From Methanobacteriaceae archaeon (lineage in GTDB: Archaea; Methanobacteriota; Methanobacteria; Methanobacteriales; Methanobacteriaceae), in NCBI GenBank assembly GCA_900766745.1, contig CAAFWR010000063.1, positions 1-26,097 of the forward strand: DNA of 26,097 nt, given 5' to 3'. A program made the position numbers and the translations under genes. Below, in pieces: positions 7,987 through 17,973 of this stretch. The notes under the pieces were generated by a model. It did not search any database, was not told the origin of the DNA, and was given only the letters and a program-made list of their open reading frames with translations. The first letter of the stretch is position 1. The number at the start of each line of letters is the position of its first letter.

Positions 7987-8901
7987 ATGAATAATAGTAA
8001 TTCATCTGTAAGTAAAGTGGATGTTCGATTAATAGTTTCAGGACCAGAAATGGCAGAACTTGTATCTAAATCTATTCATAATGTTAATTTAGAGGCAGAT
8101 TATAATATTGTTTTATCTTCAATTATCCCCACCACAGATTTTGATATTGTTAAAAAAGTAACTAATGGCGCAGATATTATTTTAATTGGTGGTGCCGGTC
8201 ATGATGAAACATATAACGTTTTTTCCAGTGAGTTGAAAGACGAATTTAATCATGTGGGTTTGTTTAATTACAATAATATTATCGATGATAATAACAACTT
8301 TGATTTTGATGCTGCCCGTGATGAGATTCTAAATGCAATTATAAGGGCTGGGCTTACTTACTCCTTAAACATTGTTAATATTCACAATTTAGAGAATAAG
8401 CTATTAAATTTAACTAATAAATATAATAACCTATTAGATGATTATAATCAGTTAATTGAAGAGAATAAAGTAAATATCCAACACAATCACGATTTGGAGG
8501 ATGAAGTTTCAAATCTTGAGGATACTATTTCAAATTTAAAATCTAATTTTTCAACTTTTAAGGCACGTTTTGAGGATATACATAAAAAAGATATTTTAGA
8601 AATCTTTGATTTATATGAACTTTGGTCAGATTTGTTTAATGAAGAATTGAAAAATGAAAATAAAATTGTTTTGGCTACAAATAAATTTAAACCTGATGAA
8701 ATCATTATAGGGCAGGGTTATATTGGAGCTCGAGATAAACAGTCAGCTATTGAATGGCTCAAGATTGTTAAAACTAGCTTAATACTTTTAGATAATGATG
8801 GAAGTTCTTTAAAATCAGAGTTAAATAATCTAGATGATGAAAATCTGGAAAATGATTCTGGTATGGACATATCTAATACAATTGGAAATTTTTTTGATTA
8901 A
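7987..8901 (+). CDS. Coiled-coil protein of unknown function
   Basis: 304 residues, not recognised. The first about 110 residues alternate strands and helices (VDVRLIVSGPEMAELVSKSI, ADIILIGGAGHDE), like a small Rossmann-like or receiver-like domain. Residues about 135-205 form a coiled coil rich in Asn, Leu and Glu (LENKLLNLTNKYNNLLDDYN and a further heptad stretch to about 200). The C-terminal part (LATNKFKPDEIIIGQGYIGA, then SAIEWLKIVKTSLILLDNDG) looks like a second alpha/beta unit, ending in an acidic tail. No membrane segment or signal peptide. It starts 5 bases after the epimerase gene, so it belongs to the same transcript. It may be a Methanobacteriales-specific protein; I do not assign a function. 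Confidence 0.75.
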   Translation: MNNSNSSVSKVDVRLIVSGPEMAELVSKSIHNVNLEADYNIVLSSIIPTTDFDIVKKVTNGADIILIGGAGHDETYNVFSSELKDEFNHVGLFNYNNIIDDNNNFDFDAARDEILNAIIRAGLTYSLNIVNIHNLENKLLNLTNKYNNLLDDYNQLIEENKVNIQHNHDLEDEVSNLEDTISNLKSNFSTFKARFEDIHKKDILEIFDLYELWSDLFNEELKNENKIVLATNKFKPDEIIIGQGYIGARDKQSAIEWLKIVKTSLILLDNDGSSLKSELNNLDDENLENDSGMDISNTIGNFFD

Positions 8902-8963
8902 TAATTATTTATACTAGTAATTTGATATTTATTATTACATAATATTTTAAGGAAGATTATAAA

Positions 8964-10385
8964 ATGCATGAGGAATTGCAAGACAAATGTGGTGTAGTGG
9001 GAATACATTGTGGAGATAACTCCCAAGATGTTTCTCGTTTTGTGTATTTTTGTTTATATGCACTTCAGCATAGAGGACAAGAATCTGCTGGAATAGCTAC
9101 TTATAATTCAGAAAATGGATTAAACTATTACTGTGGAATGGGATTAATTACTGATGTTTTCAAGGATTATGAAATTAACAATCTATCTGGAAATATAGGT
9201 ATTGGTCATGTAAGATACTCTACAACAGGTCAATCAAGACTTGAAAACTCACAACCTTTTGTAACTGATTTTGATAATGGATTTATTGCGATGGCTCATA
9301 ATGGGGACATTGTTAATTCTGAATCTTTAAGAGATGAACTAATAGAAAAAGGATATGAATTTAAATCAAATACTGATTCTGAAGTTATTTGTTACTTACT
9401 TAAACAAGAACATTATGATAATGGTAAAGATATTATAGATTCAATTGAAGCAGTTTCTAAAAAACTTGTGGGATCTTATGCTTTAACAATTATTGTTAAT
9501 GGAGAGTTGTATGCAGTACGTGATCCTGCTGGAATGAAACCATTATGTATCGGTGAAAAAAATGGTTCATATATTGTAGCTTCAGAAACCGTTGCTTTAG
9601 ATGTTATTAATGCTAATTTCATTCGTGATGTAACACCTGGAGAAGTTATTTCTTTTCAAAATGATGAAATTAACAGCCATATCTTAGAGATAACCAAAGA
9701 TACTCATTTAGCACATTGTATGTTTGAATATGTTTATTTTGCAAGACCTGATAGTGCAATTGATGGAATCAATGTTTATGAATCAAGATTGAATATTGGA
9801 AAACAACTTTATGAACAATTCCCAATAGATGCAGATTATGTAATTCCAGTACCTGATTCTTCAATTCCTGCAGCTATTGGATATTCAAGAGCTTCTGGAA
9901 TTCCATATGCTGAAGGTTTGATTAAAAATCGTTATGTTGGAAGAACTTTTATCATGCCAACTCAAGAAGAAAGAGAACTTGCAGTAAGACTTAAATTAAA
10001 TCCGATTAAGGATGCAATTAAAGGTAAAAAGATTATTTTGATTGACGACAGTATTGTTCGAGGTACTACTTCCAAGTCTTTGATTGAACTTGTAAAAGAA
10101 GCAGAACCTGCTGAAATTCACTTTCTTGTTGGATGCCCTCCAGTTATAGCGCCATGTTATTATGGAGTAGCTATGGCAACTAAAAATGAATTAATAGCTG
10201 CTAATTACACTACTGAAGAAATAAGAAAACAGTTAGATATAGATTCTTTAGGTTATATTAGTTTGGAATCTCTGGTTAAAGCTATTGGAATGCCTGCTGA
10301 GGATTTGTGTTTAGGTTGTCTTAATGAGTGTTATCCAACTGATCTTCCAGATAATATAGAAGCTGAAACTTATTTTAAACCTTAG
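8964..10385 (+). CDS. purF: Amidophosphoribosyltransferase
   Basis: 473 residues. Catalyses the first committed step of purine synthesis, transferring ammonia from glutamine to PRPP. The N-terminal glutaminase domain starts with an 8-residue propeptide (MHEELQDK) before the nucleophile C9 in CGVVG, with [12 protein letters not shown] and GHVRYSTTG following. The phosphoribosyltransferase domain carries the PRPP loop [14 protein letters not shown] near residue 355. Cys residues in [20 protein letters not shown] and DLCLGC match the four ligands of the [4Fe-4S] cluster in the Bacillus subtilis type, so this is the cluster-bearing, propeptide-processed form. A TATA box (TTATTTATACTA) sits around 8905-8916. 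The U32 gene follows after 7 bases. Confidence 0.97.
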   Translation: MHEELQDKCGVVGIHCGDNSQDVSRFVYFCLYALQHRGQESAGIATYNSENGLNYYCGMGLITDVFKDYEINNLSGNIGIGHVRYSTTGQSRLENSQPFVTDFDNGFIAMAHNGDIVNSESLRDELIEKGYEFKSNTDSEVICYLLKQEHYDNGKDIIDSIEAVSKKLVGSYALTIIVNGELYAVRDPAGMKPLCIGEKNGSYIVASETVALDVINANFIRDVTPGEVISFQNDEINSHILEITKDTHLAHCMFEYVYFARPDSAIDGINVYESRLNIGKQLYEQFPIDADYVIPVPDSSIPAAIGYSRASGIPYAEGLIKNRYVGRTFIMPTQEERELAVRLKLNPIKDAIKGKKIILIDDSIVRGTTSKSLIELVKEAEPAEIHFLVGCPPVIAPCYYGVAMATKNELIAANYTTEEIRKQLDIDSLGYISLESLVKAIGMPAEDLCLGCLNECYPTDLPDNIEAETYFKP

Positions 10386-10392
10386 ATTTAAT

Positions 10393-11643
10393 ATGGTAGA
10401 ATTATTAGCTCCTGCAGGAAATTTTATATCACTACGTTCTGTTCTTGAAAATGGTGCAGATGCAACTTATATTGGCCTTAATGATTATAATATGAGGGCC
10501 AATGCAAATAATTTTTCTTTAGATGACCTTAAAGAAGTTTCTAGAATAGCTGATGAATATTCTGCTAAAACATATCTTTGTACAAATATTATTTTAAATG
10601 AAAATGAAGCCACTAAACTTCAAAAACAATTACCATTAATTGCTGAAGCTGAAATTGATGGGATTATTCTTTCAGATATTGGTCTTATTGAAGACACTAT
10701 TGGCAATGGTCTTGAAGCCCACATTAGTGTTCAGGAAAATATTTCTAATTCTTTTACTTTAAAAACTCTTAAGAAACTTGGTGCCAAAAGAGCTATTTTA
10801 TCTCGTGAACTTTCACTAGAACAGATTAAAAAGATTACAGAAAATTCACCAATAGAAACTGAAGTTTTTGTTCATGGAGCAATGTGCATGGCTATTTCCG
10901 GAAGGTGCTTTCTAAGCAATGCACTATATGGAAGAAGTGCAAACTGCGGGGACTGTCTACAACCATGTCGTAAAAATTGGACTTTACATTTTGATGAAAG
11001 TACTGACGACAATGTTTCAAATGTTACAGAAATTGATGAGGAATCTTTGGTTATATCAAAATCCTATGACAATACTTATAGAACTAATTTTTTCTCTCCA
11101 AAAGACATGTGTATGATAGAACACATTCCAGAACTTATTGAAGTGGGAATAGCTAGTTTTAAAATAGAAGGGCGAGGAAGAAGTCCTGACTATGGGGCTA
11201 AAGTAACTGGAATTTATAGAAAAGCTATTGATAGTTATTTAGATGATTCTAAAAATTATGTTGTTAATTCAGATTGGATCCGTCAGCTATCTGAGGTTTT
11301 TAACCGTGGCTTTGACACTGGTTTTTACTTTAAAACTCCATATGAAACAAGTGAAGATAATCAATCTAAATTCATTAAAAAGGACATTGGTCGTGTTGTT
11401 AACTATTATAATAAAGTTAAAGTAGCTGAGCTGAAGATTCATGATGATTTAAGTTTAGGTGACAGAATCTTAATTCAGGGGAACAAAACAGGTTCCCAGG
11501 AACATGTTATTGATTCTATGGAGATTAATGGGAAAAGTATTGAAAAAGCTTCTAAAGGTTGTAATGTAGCTGTTGCACTTCCTTTTAAAGCACGTGAAAA
11601 TGATTTTTTGTATAAATTAATAGAGAGGGATATTGATGATTAA
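10393..11643 (+). CDS. U32 peptidase-family protein
   Basis: 416 residues with the N-terminal MVELLAPAGNFISLRSVLENGADATYIG of the U32 family and its signature EVFVHGAMCMAISGRCFLS near residue 157. Four cysteines (in MCMA, GRCF and CGDCLQPC) could bind an Fe-S cluster. Bacterial family members TrhP and RlhA are RNA hydroxylation proteins, so a peptidase role should not be assumed. The C-terminal part (KFIKKDIGRVVNYYNKVKVA) resembles the small beta-barrel found at the end of this family. It lies between purF and cfbC and overlaps the latter by 8 bases. The substrate is unknown; RNA modification is the best-supported guess. Confidence 0.85.
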   Translation: MVELLAPAGNFISLRSVLENGADATYIGLNDYNMRANANNFSLDDLKEVSRIADEYSAKTYLCTNIILNENEATKLQKQLPLIAEAEIDGIILSDIGLIEDTIGNGLEAHISVQENISNSFTLKTLKKLGAKRAILSRELSLEQIKKITENSPIETEVFVHGAMCMAISGRCFLSNALYGRSANCGDCLQPCRKNWTLHFDESTDDNVSNVTEIDEESLVISKSYDNTYRTNFFSPKDMCMIEHIPELIEVGIASFKIEGRGRSPDYGAKVTGIYRKAIDSYLDDSKNYVVNSDWIRQLSEVFNRGFDTGFYFKTPYETSEDNQSKFIKKDIGRVVNYYNKVKVAELKIHDDLSLGDRILIQGNKTGSQEHVIDSMEINGKSIEKASKGCNVAVALPFKARENDFLYKLIERDIDD

Positions 11644-12436
11644 AAAAATAGCTATTTATGGTAAAGGAGGAATTGGAAAAAGTACTACTGTAGCTAATCT
11701 TTCAGCAATTTATGCTAATGATGGTTTTAACTGTTTGGTTATTGGTTGTGATCCTAAGGCAGATACAACACGCACTCTTTGTGGTGGTAGAATACCTACT
11801 GTTGTTAATACATTAAAAGATAATAGGAATCCTTCTCGTGAAGATCTTGTTTATACTGGTTATAATAATATTCAGTGCGTTGAAAGTGGTGGTCCTGAAC
11901 CTGGTGTTGGCTGTGCTGGTCGTGGTGTAATAGTAGCTATGAAAAAACTTGAGAATCTGGATGTTTTTGATGATGACCTAGATATTGTAATTTATGATGT
12001 TCTTGGGGATGTTGTTTGTGGGGGATTTTCAGTTCCTTTACGTGAAAAATATGCTGATGAGGTAGTTATTGTAACTTCTGGAGAATACATGTCATTATAT
12101 GCAGCTAATAATATTGTTAAGGGAGTTAAAAAACTTAAAGGGAAATTAGCAGGTATTGTTTGCAATTGCAGAAATGTTGATAACGAAATTGAAATTGTTG
12201 AAGAATTTGCTAAAAAAATAAATTCTCATATAATTGGTATTATCAATAGAAGTAATTTAATTCAAGATAGTGAATTAGATGCAAAAACCGTTGTAGAAAA
12301 ATACCCTTCATCAGATGAAACTAATGAATACAAAAAGCTTGCTTCAAATATATTAAACAATAATAATTATTCAATTCCAGATCCTATGAATGATGAAGAA
12401 TTTGAGAAATTTTTCAAATCATTTCTAAAAAAATAA
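11636..12436 (+). CDS. cfbC: Nitrogenase iron-protein-like ATPase, probable CfbC of coenzyme F430 synthesis
   Basis: The ATG at 11636, not the TTG at 11633, is the likely start, with GAGAGGGAT as binding site; the product is 266 residues. It has the P-loop GKGGIGKST, GCDPKADTTRTLCGG, and VESGGPEPGVGCAGRGVI; the Cys in VGCAGRG and the Cys in GDVVCGGF match the two NifH cysteines that hold a [4Fe-4S] cluster between two subunits. Methanogens without nitrogen fixation keep such a protein as CfbC, which passes electrons with ATP hydrolysis to CfbD to reduce and cyclise Ni-sirohydrochlorin a,c-diamide in F430 synthesis. No nifD, nifK or nifI gene lies beside it, favouring CfbC over NifH. It is the last gene of the purF unit, overlapping its neighbour. 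Confidence 0.85.
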   Translation: MIKKIAIYGKGGIGKSTTVANLSAIYANDGFNCLVIGCDPKADTTRTLCGGRIPTVVNTLKDNRNPSREDLVYTGYNNIQCVESGGPEPGVGCAGRGVIVAMKKLENLDVFDDDLDIVIYDVLGDVVCGGFSVPLREKYADEVVIVTSGEYMSLYAANNIVKGVKKLKGKLAGIVCNCRNVDNEIEIVEEFAKKINSHIIGIINRSNLIQDSELDAKTVVEKYPSSDETNEYKKLASNILNNNNYSIPDPMNDEEFEKFFKSFLKK

Positions 12437-12441
12437 AAGAA

Positions 12442-12873
12442 TTATAAATTATAGACTTCTTCAGCAGAAACCATAATTATATTTTCTTTTTCTAATGATG
12501 AAATCAGTTCATCTAAATTATCAGTATGGAGTAGAAGAATAGCTTTATCAGTTTTATCATGAGTAAAAGCGTATAAATATTCTAAATTAATATTGTTCTT
12601 TTTAATGATTCCAAGAATTGAAGCTAAACCACCGGGCGTATCATTCATTTCAATAGCTATAATATCAGTTGGTTTTACAAGGAAATTATTTTCTTTTAAT
12701 ATTTTAATACCTTTTTCAGGTTTATCTACAACAATACGTAGAATTCCAAAATCAGAAGTATCAGCAAGAGAAAGAGCCTTAATATTAATATTTTCTTTTG
12801 TTAATATTTCTAAAGCATCATAAAGGCTACCTTCCTTGTTTTGTAAAAATATAGATAATTGCTTAATTTTCAT
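12442..12873 (-). CDS. Two-ACT-domain protein
   Basis: The ATG at 12873 is preceded by GAGGTGA at the right distance, so upstream in-frame starts are rejected; the product is 143 residues. Two ACT domains lie in tandem: KIKQLSIFLQNKEGSLYDAL begins the first, and DIIAIEMNDTPGGLASILG the second, each with the Gly of the ligand-binding turn. ACT domains bind amino acids and regulate metabolism. The gene starts 10 bases after the stop of the phenylacetate-CoA-ligase-like gene and is surely cotranscribed; that pairing is common in archaea and suggests the protein senses an aromatic or branched amino acid to adjust aryl-acid or 2-oxoacid metabolism. The convergent cfbC ends only 5 bases away. Confidence 0.9.
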   Translation of the reverse strand: MKIKQLSIFLQNKEGSLYDALEILTKENINIKALSLADTSDFGILRIVVDKPEKGIKILKENNFLVKPTDIIAIEMNDTPGGLASILGIIKKNNINLEYLYAFTHDKTDKAILLLHTDNLDELISSLEKENIIMVSAEEVYNL

Positions 12874-12883
12874 TTTACTCACC

Positions 12884-14185
12884 TCAATGTAAATTTCGTT
12901 TATCAATAACTCTTTTTGCTTTTCCTTCAAATCTAGGAAGACTTTTTGGTTCAACAAGGGTTACTTTGACTCTAATTCCAGTTTCATTCTCAATAGATTT
13001 GCCTATTTTTTTCTGAATATTAACCATTTCTTTAACACCATCAAAGAAAAGGCTTTCAGATGCTTCTACCTTGACTTCAATTTCATCTAAGACATCAGGT
13101 CTTGTTACAATAATCATGTAATGAGGTTCAACATCACCAATTTTAAGTAAAGCTTTTTCAATTTGTGATGGAAAAATAGCTACTCCTTTTACTTTAATCA
13201 TATCGTCTGATCTTCCAGTAATCCTGCTCATTCTTGCAAATGTCCTTCCACATTCACAGGGTTCATAGGTAATTGAAGTTATATCTTTTGTTCTAAATCT
13301 TATTACAGGCATCCCTTCACGTTCAATATTAGTTAAAACAAGTTCTCCAGTTTCCTTAGGTCCTAAAACTTCTTTGGTTTTAGGGTTAATAATCTCTGGA
13401 TAGTAAATATCTTCTGGAATGTGCAAACCTTTTTGAGCAATACATTCAATACCAACACCAGGTCCCATAAGTTCAGTTAATCCATAAATGTTAAATGCTT
13501 TTGCACCAAAGATGTCCTCTACTTTGTCTCTCATTTCTTCAGTCCACATTTCAGCTCCAAAACCAATTGCTTTAATTCCAAGTTCTTTTGGATCAATACC
13601 TTCTTCTAAAGCGATTTCACCTAAATGAATTCCATATGATGGTGTAAAAATAAGCCCTGTTGTTCCAAAATCTTTCATTATTTCAATTTGACGACGAGTT
13701 TGCCCGGTGGAAATTGGAATAATGGTAGCTCCAATTTTATGGGAACCGTAGTGAACACCAAAACCACCAGTAAACATTCCATATCCATGAGTATTTTGTA
13801 TAATATCATCTTCACCAAGACCCATCATAGTTAAACCTCTTGCAATAGTTTCAGCCCAGGTATCTAAATCTTTTCTAGTATACCCAGATACAACAGGTTT
13901 GCCTGTTGTTCCTGATGATGAATGCAACTCTTTAATCTCTTTTTGGTCTACTGCAAATAGTCCATAAGGATAGCTTTCACGTAAATCGTCTTTTGTAATA
14001 AATGGAAGCTTTTCAATGTCTTTAAGAGTTTCTATGTCCTCAGGATAAACTTCAGCTTCACTATATTTTTTATTATAATAAGGAATTTTATCAAAAGCTC
14101 TTTTTACAGTTTCTTGAAGTTTTTTAAGTTGTAATTCTTCAAGTTCTTCTCTAGCCATACACTCTCTTTCTTTATTCCATATCAT
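12884..14185 (-). CDS. Phenylacetate-CoA ligase-like adenylating enzyme
   Basis: 433 residues, the normal size for the PaaK family. It has the AMP-binding P-loop SSSGTTGKP at residues 89-97, the NIYGLTELMGPGVG adenylate motif near residue 237, FRTKDIT and the hinge near RITGRSDDMIKVKGVAIFPSQIE, with EGKAKRVIDKR at the C-terminus. The enzyme forms an aryl-CoA or acyl-CoA from acid, ATP and CoA. In methanogens homologues are often found near indolepyruvate ferredoxin oxidoreductase and are thought to interconvert arylacetates and their CoA esters in aromatic amino acid synthesis or breakdown; no ior genes are visible here. The downstream ACT protein probably regulates the same pathway. Confidence 0.92.
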   Translation of the reverse strand: MIWNKERECMAREELEELQLKKLQETVKRAFDKIPYYNKKYSEAEVYPEDIETLKDIEKLPFITKDDLRESYPYGLFAVDQKEIKELHSSSGTTGKPVVSGYTRKDLDTWAETIARGLTMMGLGEDDIIQNTHGYGMFTGGFGVHYGSHKIGATIIPISTGQTRRQIEIMKDFGTTGLIFTPSYGIHLGEIALEEGIDPKELGIKAIGFGAEMWTEEMRDKVEDIFGAKAFNIYGLTELMGPGVGIECIAQKGLHIPEDIYYPEIINPKTKEVLGPKETGELVLTNIEREGMPVIRFRTKDITSITYEPCECGRTFARMSRITGRSDDMIKVKGVAIFPSQIEKALLKIGDVEPHYMIIVTRPDVLDEIEVKVEASESLFFDGVKEMVNIQKKIGKSIENETGIRVKVTLVEPKSLPRFEGKAKRVIDKRNLH

Positions 14186-14671
14186 TTTTTAACCTATTAT
14201 AATTAACTTGTTAATTAATATTGTTTTTATTTAGTTTAAAGTTTATTAAACTAAGGCTCTTTCAGGAATTATAATGATTTTAGTTTTTATATTTTAACTT
14301 CAACATATTGTTGATTTACAAAAAGAATCTATTTGTTGATTGGAAATTTTCTGGTTTTACTTACTTTTCTGTAGTCAAAATATCTATTTTAATTTGTTCT
14401 CTTTTTATGAATTTTAGATATTTTTTTGTTATTTTTTTTCACTTTTTAATTCACTTTTACCAAATTTTTATTCTTATTTTAGGAAAAATTTCTTGATTTA
14501 TTTATAAATTAACTTAATATTTCACTTTTTAAGAACAATAATTCCTAAATAGTTAATTTTATATATCTTCATCAGAATATTGTAATTTGAGGTAGAATAA
14601 TTCAAAGAGTAACTAAGCAGATAAAATTTCTACTTCATCAACTAATTTGTCTGTTTATAAAAATCGATAAT
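14186..14671. promoter_or_regulatory. Intergenic region with pstS promoter and structured leader
   Basis: 486 T-rich bases between divergent units. A short T-rich frame around 14308-14496 looks spurious. For pstS, TTTTATATATC at 14557-14567 is a good TATA box, predicting a start near 14589 and a leader of about 83 bases. At the 5' end of that leader GAGGTAGAA (14589-14597) can pair with TTCTACTTC (14628-14636). I see no obvious Shine-Dalgarno sequence in front of ATG 14672. Confidence 0.45.
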
Positions 14672-15481
14672 ATGAAATTAAAAAATTTATTATTAATTGT
14701 TTTAGTTATTGTTGTTGTTTTAGTTTCATCATCAATAGCTATTGGAGCTAATCAGACTTCTATAGAAATTGCAGGTTCTACATCTGTTCAACCACTTATG
14801 GAAAAGCTTTCAGAAGAATATTGCAATAATCATTCAAATGTTAAAATCAATGTTCAGGGAGGAGGTTCAGGAATGGGAATCAGATCCTCAGGACAAGGCA
14901 TAGCTGATATAGGTATGAGTTCAAAGAATTTAACAGAAAATGAATCTGAAGGTTTAGAAATAGTGGAGCTTGGAAAGGAAGGAATTGTCATAGGAGTTAA
15001 TAATGAAAATAAGATTGATGATTTATCTATAGATGATATTAGAAAGATATTTTCAGGAGAAATAACCAATTGGAAGGAAATAGGTGGAGACGATAAAGAA
15101 ATTCACCTAATTGTTCGTGAAGATGGTTCCGGTACACGAGATGCTTTTGACAGTTTGGTAATGAAAGATTCTGAGGTTAAAAAAGACGCTATTGTTCAAA
15201 GTTCAACAGAATCTGTAAAGCAGGCAGTTTCATCTGATCCTAACGCAATAGGTTATGTTTCACTTGCACACATGAGTGATGATATTAAAGGAATTTCAGT
15301 AGAAGGAGTTGAAGCTTCAACAGATACCATTTTAAATGGAGATTATGAGCTTCAAAGACCTTTTATTATAATCTTTAATAATGAAACAGCGTCTGATGAT
15401 TTAAAAGATTTCATTAATTGGATTAAATCAGATGAAGGAAAAAAAATTATTGAAGAAGAAAAGATTGTACCTTCAGTTTAA
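14672..15481 (+). CDS. pstS: Phosphate ABC transporter, substrate-binding protein
   Basis: 269 residues with an N-terminal signal segment (LLLIVLVIVVVLVSSSIAIG), so the mature protein lies outside the membrane, either released or anchored. The phosphate-binding fold is clear: EIAGSTSVQPLMEKL, GGGSGMGIRSSGQGIADIGMSS, and REDGSGTRDAFDSL carry the Ser, Thr, Arg and Asp that coordinate phosphate. This is the short PstS type common in Methanobacteriales. First gene of the pst operon; pstC follows with its binding site directly at the stop codon. Expression is probably raised on phosphate limitation, as known for pst operons, though no operator is identified. Confidence 0.96.
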   Translation: MKLKNLLLIVLVIVVVLVSSSIAIGANQTSIEIAGSTSVQPLMEKLSEEYCNNHSNVKINVQGGGSGMGIRSSGQGIADIGMSSKNLTENESEGLEIVELGKEGIVIGVNNENKIDDLSIDDIRKIFSGEITNWKEIGGDDKEIHLIVREDGSGTRDAFDSLVMKDSEVKKDAIVQSSTESVKQAVSSDPNAIGYVSLAHMSDDIKGISVEGVEASTDTILNGDYELQRPFIIIFNNETASDDLKDFINWIKSDEGKKIIEEEKIVPSV

Positions 15482-15490
15482 GTGATTATA

Positions 15491-16369
15491 ATGGAAAGAA
15501 ATAATTTAAAAGAATTTTTAATTGAAAAAGGATTATTCGTTCTAGCTATTTTCTCTATTATAGCAATAGCTATGATTATAATATTTATTTTTAGTGAAGC
15601 ATTTCCAATATTTGAAGAAGTGAACTTTTTCAGTTTTTTCTTTGGAACAATATGGGATCCTTCTAAAGATCAATATGGTGTGTTTAGTATGATAATCGGT
15701 TCTTTTGCAGTAACAGGTATAGCTATTTTAATTGCAGTACCTTTATCTTTACTATGCGCTATTTTCATGGAGGAAATAGCTCCTAAAAAAGTTAAATCCT
15801 TATTAAAACCTATTATCCAAACATTATCAGGAATTCCATCTGTTGTTTATGGGTTCTTTGGAATAACCGTTCTTGTTCCTTTTGTCAGGCAAAGTTTTGG
15901 AGGAACTGGTTTTAGTGTTTTTACAGCTTCTTGTATATTGGCAATAATGATTTTACCAACTATTATTTCAATCAGTCAGGATGCAATAAGAACAGTACCT
16001 GATTCATTAATAGAAGCATCAATTGGTTTAGGTTCTACTCAATGGCAGACAATTCGTCATGTGATATTTCCAGTTGCATTTCCAGGAATTTTAACTGCAA
16101 TCATCCTTGGAATCGGACGTGCTTTAGGAGAGACTCTAGCTGTTATGATGGTTGTAGGTAATGTTGTTCAAATTCCAGGTTCAATATTTGAACCTGTAAG
16201 AACTTTAACTACAAATATTGTTCTTGAAATGGGTTACGCAACAGGAATCCATTACAATGCATTATTTGGAACCGCAGTTGTTTTGTTTGCAATGATTATG
16301 GCATTACTGTTAATTGTTAATTATATTCAATGGAGAACAGGTCTTAAGTTAGAAGGTGAAAAAATATGA
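15491..16369 (+). CDS. pstC: Phosphate ABC transporter, permease subunit PstC
   Basis: The ATG at 15491 is chosen because GTGAT at 15482-15486, directly after the pstS stop, is its Shine-Dalgarno sequence; GTG 15482 itself is therefore not the start. The product has 292 residues and about six membrane segments, beginning at residues 15-35. The permease EAA-type loop is seen in [20 protein letters not shown] followed by [17 protein letters not shown], where it meets the ATPase PstB. Together with PstA it forms the membrane channel for phosphate. It overlaps pstA by 4 bases (ATGA). Confidence 0.96.
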   Translation: MERNNLKEFLIEKGLFVLAIFSIIAIAMIIIFIFSEAFPIFEEVNFFSFFFGTIWDPSKDQYGVFSMIIGSFAVTGIAILIAVPLSLLCAIFMEEIAPKKVKSLLKPIIQTLSGIPSVVYGFFGITVLVPFVRQSFGGTGFSVFTASCILAIMILPTIISISQDAIRTVPDSLIEASIGLGSTQWQTIRHVIFPVAFPGILTAIILGIGRALGETLAVMMVVGNVVQIPGSIFEPVRTLTTNIVLEMGYATGIHYNALFGTAVVLFAMIMALLLIVNYIQWRTGLKLEGEKI

Positions 16370-17223
16370 ATCTAAAACTTCCATGGAGTGCTAAGGCATC
16401 TCAAAAAGCCATGAATTCCATTTTTATTTTATCAGGAGTCATCACTCTGGTGATTTTGCTGGTAATTCTGTCATATATTCTTATCAAAGGCCTTCCAGTA
16501 ATTAATTTTGATTTTATATTCTCCAATCCAATTGATTCTGGTGAAAAAGGCGGAATATTTCCTATGATAGTCTCAAGTATCTACATGACTTTCGTGGCAG
16601 TTGTTATTGCAACACCTATTGGAATAGGATCAGCTATTTACATGTCAGAATATGCAAAAAATCAGAAAGTCATTAATGCTGTAAGATTTGGTTCAGAAAT
16701 ATTGGCTAGCGTTCCTTCAATAATATTTGGTTTGTTCGGCCTAGCATTTTTTGTAATATTTCTGAATTTAGGATGGTCTATACTATCAGGCGCATTAGTA
16801 CTTGCATTAATGAGCATTCCGACAATATATCAGGTAGCAGAGTCAACATTATCCTCAATTCCGAATAGTTGTAAAGAAGGAGCATATGGGCTTGGAGCAA
16901 CAAAATGGCAAGTGATTTGCGAAATAATCATTCCAATGGCTTTGCCAGGAATCATTACTGGAGTAATTCTTGCAATAACAAGAGCTATTTCAGAAGCAGC
17001 AGCTGTGATGTATGCTGTTGGCGCATCTTTATCTGTACCAATTACATTGTTTGACCCGGGAAGACCATTACCTTTACATTTGTATATGTTAGCTACTGAA
17101 GGAATATCCTTGAGTAATGCATATGGAACTGCAGCTGTTTTAGTAATTATTGTATTAGGTTTGACAATTTTAACCAATTATATTGTTGAAAGATATCAAA
17201 AGAAGCTTAGTGGAGAAATATAA
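16366..17223 (+). CDS. pstA: Phosphate ABC transporter, permease subunit PstA
   Basis: 285 residues with six predicted membrane segments. Typical PstA stretches are [32 protein letters not shown], and the ATPase-contact loop [20 protein letters not shown] followed by [20 protein letters not shown]. It pairs with PstC as the phosphate channel. It shares ATGA with the end of pstC and its stop codon TAA overlaps the pstB ATG by one base, so translation is probably coupled along the operon. Confidence 0.96.
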   Translation: MNLKLPWSAKASQKAMNSIFILSGVITLVILLVILSYILIKGLPVINFDFIFSNPIDSGEKGGIFPMIVSSIYMTFVAVVIATPIGIGSAIYMSEYAKNQKVINAVRFGSEILASVPSIIFGLFGLAFFVIFLNLGWSILSGALVLALMSIPTIYQVAESTLSSIPNSCKEGAYGLGATKWQVICEIIIPMALPGIITGVILAITRAISEAAAVMYAVGASLSVPITLFDPGRPLPLHLYMLATEGISLSNAYGTAAVLVIIVLGLTILTNYIVERYQKKLSGEI

Positions 17224-17972
17224 TGAAATTAAAAGTAAATAATTTAAATGCGAAATTTGGGGATTTTCATGTTCTAAAGAATATTAATGCCAGTTTTCCG
17301 AAAAATTCGGTTACTGCTTTAATAGGTCCTTCTGGTTGTGGTAAATCAACATTTATCAGAACCATAAACAGAATGAATGATCTAATTCCAACCTTTTCAC
17401 ATTATGGTGAAATCCTACTTGATGGTAAGGATATTTACAATGAAGACATTGACGTTGTAGATTTGAGGCGAAGTATTGGAATGGTTTTTCAAAAAGCTAA
17501 TGTTTTTCCAAAATCCATTTATGACAATGTTGCCTTTGGTTTAAAGATTCAGGGAGAAAATGACAAGGATAAGATATCTGGAATAGTTGAGGAAAGTCTA
17601 AAATCAGCAGCACTTTGGGATGAGGTTAAGGACAAACTTGATAAATCAGCTATGGGATTATCTGGAGGTCAACAACAGAGGTTATGCATTGCACGTACAA
17701 TAGCTACAAATCCTGAAGTAATTTTAATGGATGAACCCTGTTCAGCACTGGATCCAATATCAACATTGAAAATTGAAGATTTAATACACAGACTTAAGAA
17801 GGATTATACAATAATTATGGTTACTCATAATATGCAACAAGCGTCAAGAGTTTCAAAATACACATCATTTTTCTTAAATGGTGAAATAATTGAATCTGGT
17901 CTTACAGATCAAATATTCATTAATCCAAAAGAGAAGAAAACTGAAGAATACATAACTGGAAGATTTGGTTAA
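17223..17972 (+). CDS. pstB: Phosphate ABC transporter, ATP-binding subunit
   Basis: 249 residues, standard for PstB. Walker [10 protein letters not shown] lies near residues 35-43, the PstB-typical [11 protein letters not shown] follows, the Q-loop is [17 protein letters not shown], the signature LSGGQQQR, Walker [14 protein letters not shown] and the switch His in MVTHNMQQA. It drives phosphate uptake at the inner face of the membrane. The ATG overlaps the pstA stop by one base, and the phoU start follows one base after its own stop. Confidence 0.97.
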   Translation: MKLKVNNLNAKFGDFHVLKNINASFPKNSVTALIGPSGCGKSTFIRTINRMNDLIPTFSHYGEILLDGKDIYNEDIDVVDLRRSIGMVFQKANVFPKSIYDNVAFGLKIQGENDKDKISGIVEESLKSAALWDEVKDKLDKSAMGLSGGQQQRLCIARTIATNPEVILMDEPCSALDPISTLKIEDLIHRLKKDYTIIMVTHNMQQASRVSKYTSFFLNGEIIESGLTDQIFINPKEKKTEEYITGRFG

Positions 17973-17973
17973 A

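Noticed and set aside
11636..12436. Nitrogenase reductase NifH as evidence for nitrogen fixation
   Set aside because: No nifD, nifK or nifI genes adjoin it; the CfbC role in F430 synthesis explains its presence in any methanogen.
14308..14496. 62-residue frame upstream of pstS
   Set aside because: TTG start in a T-rich gap with no binding site and low-complexity Phe/Ile composition.
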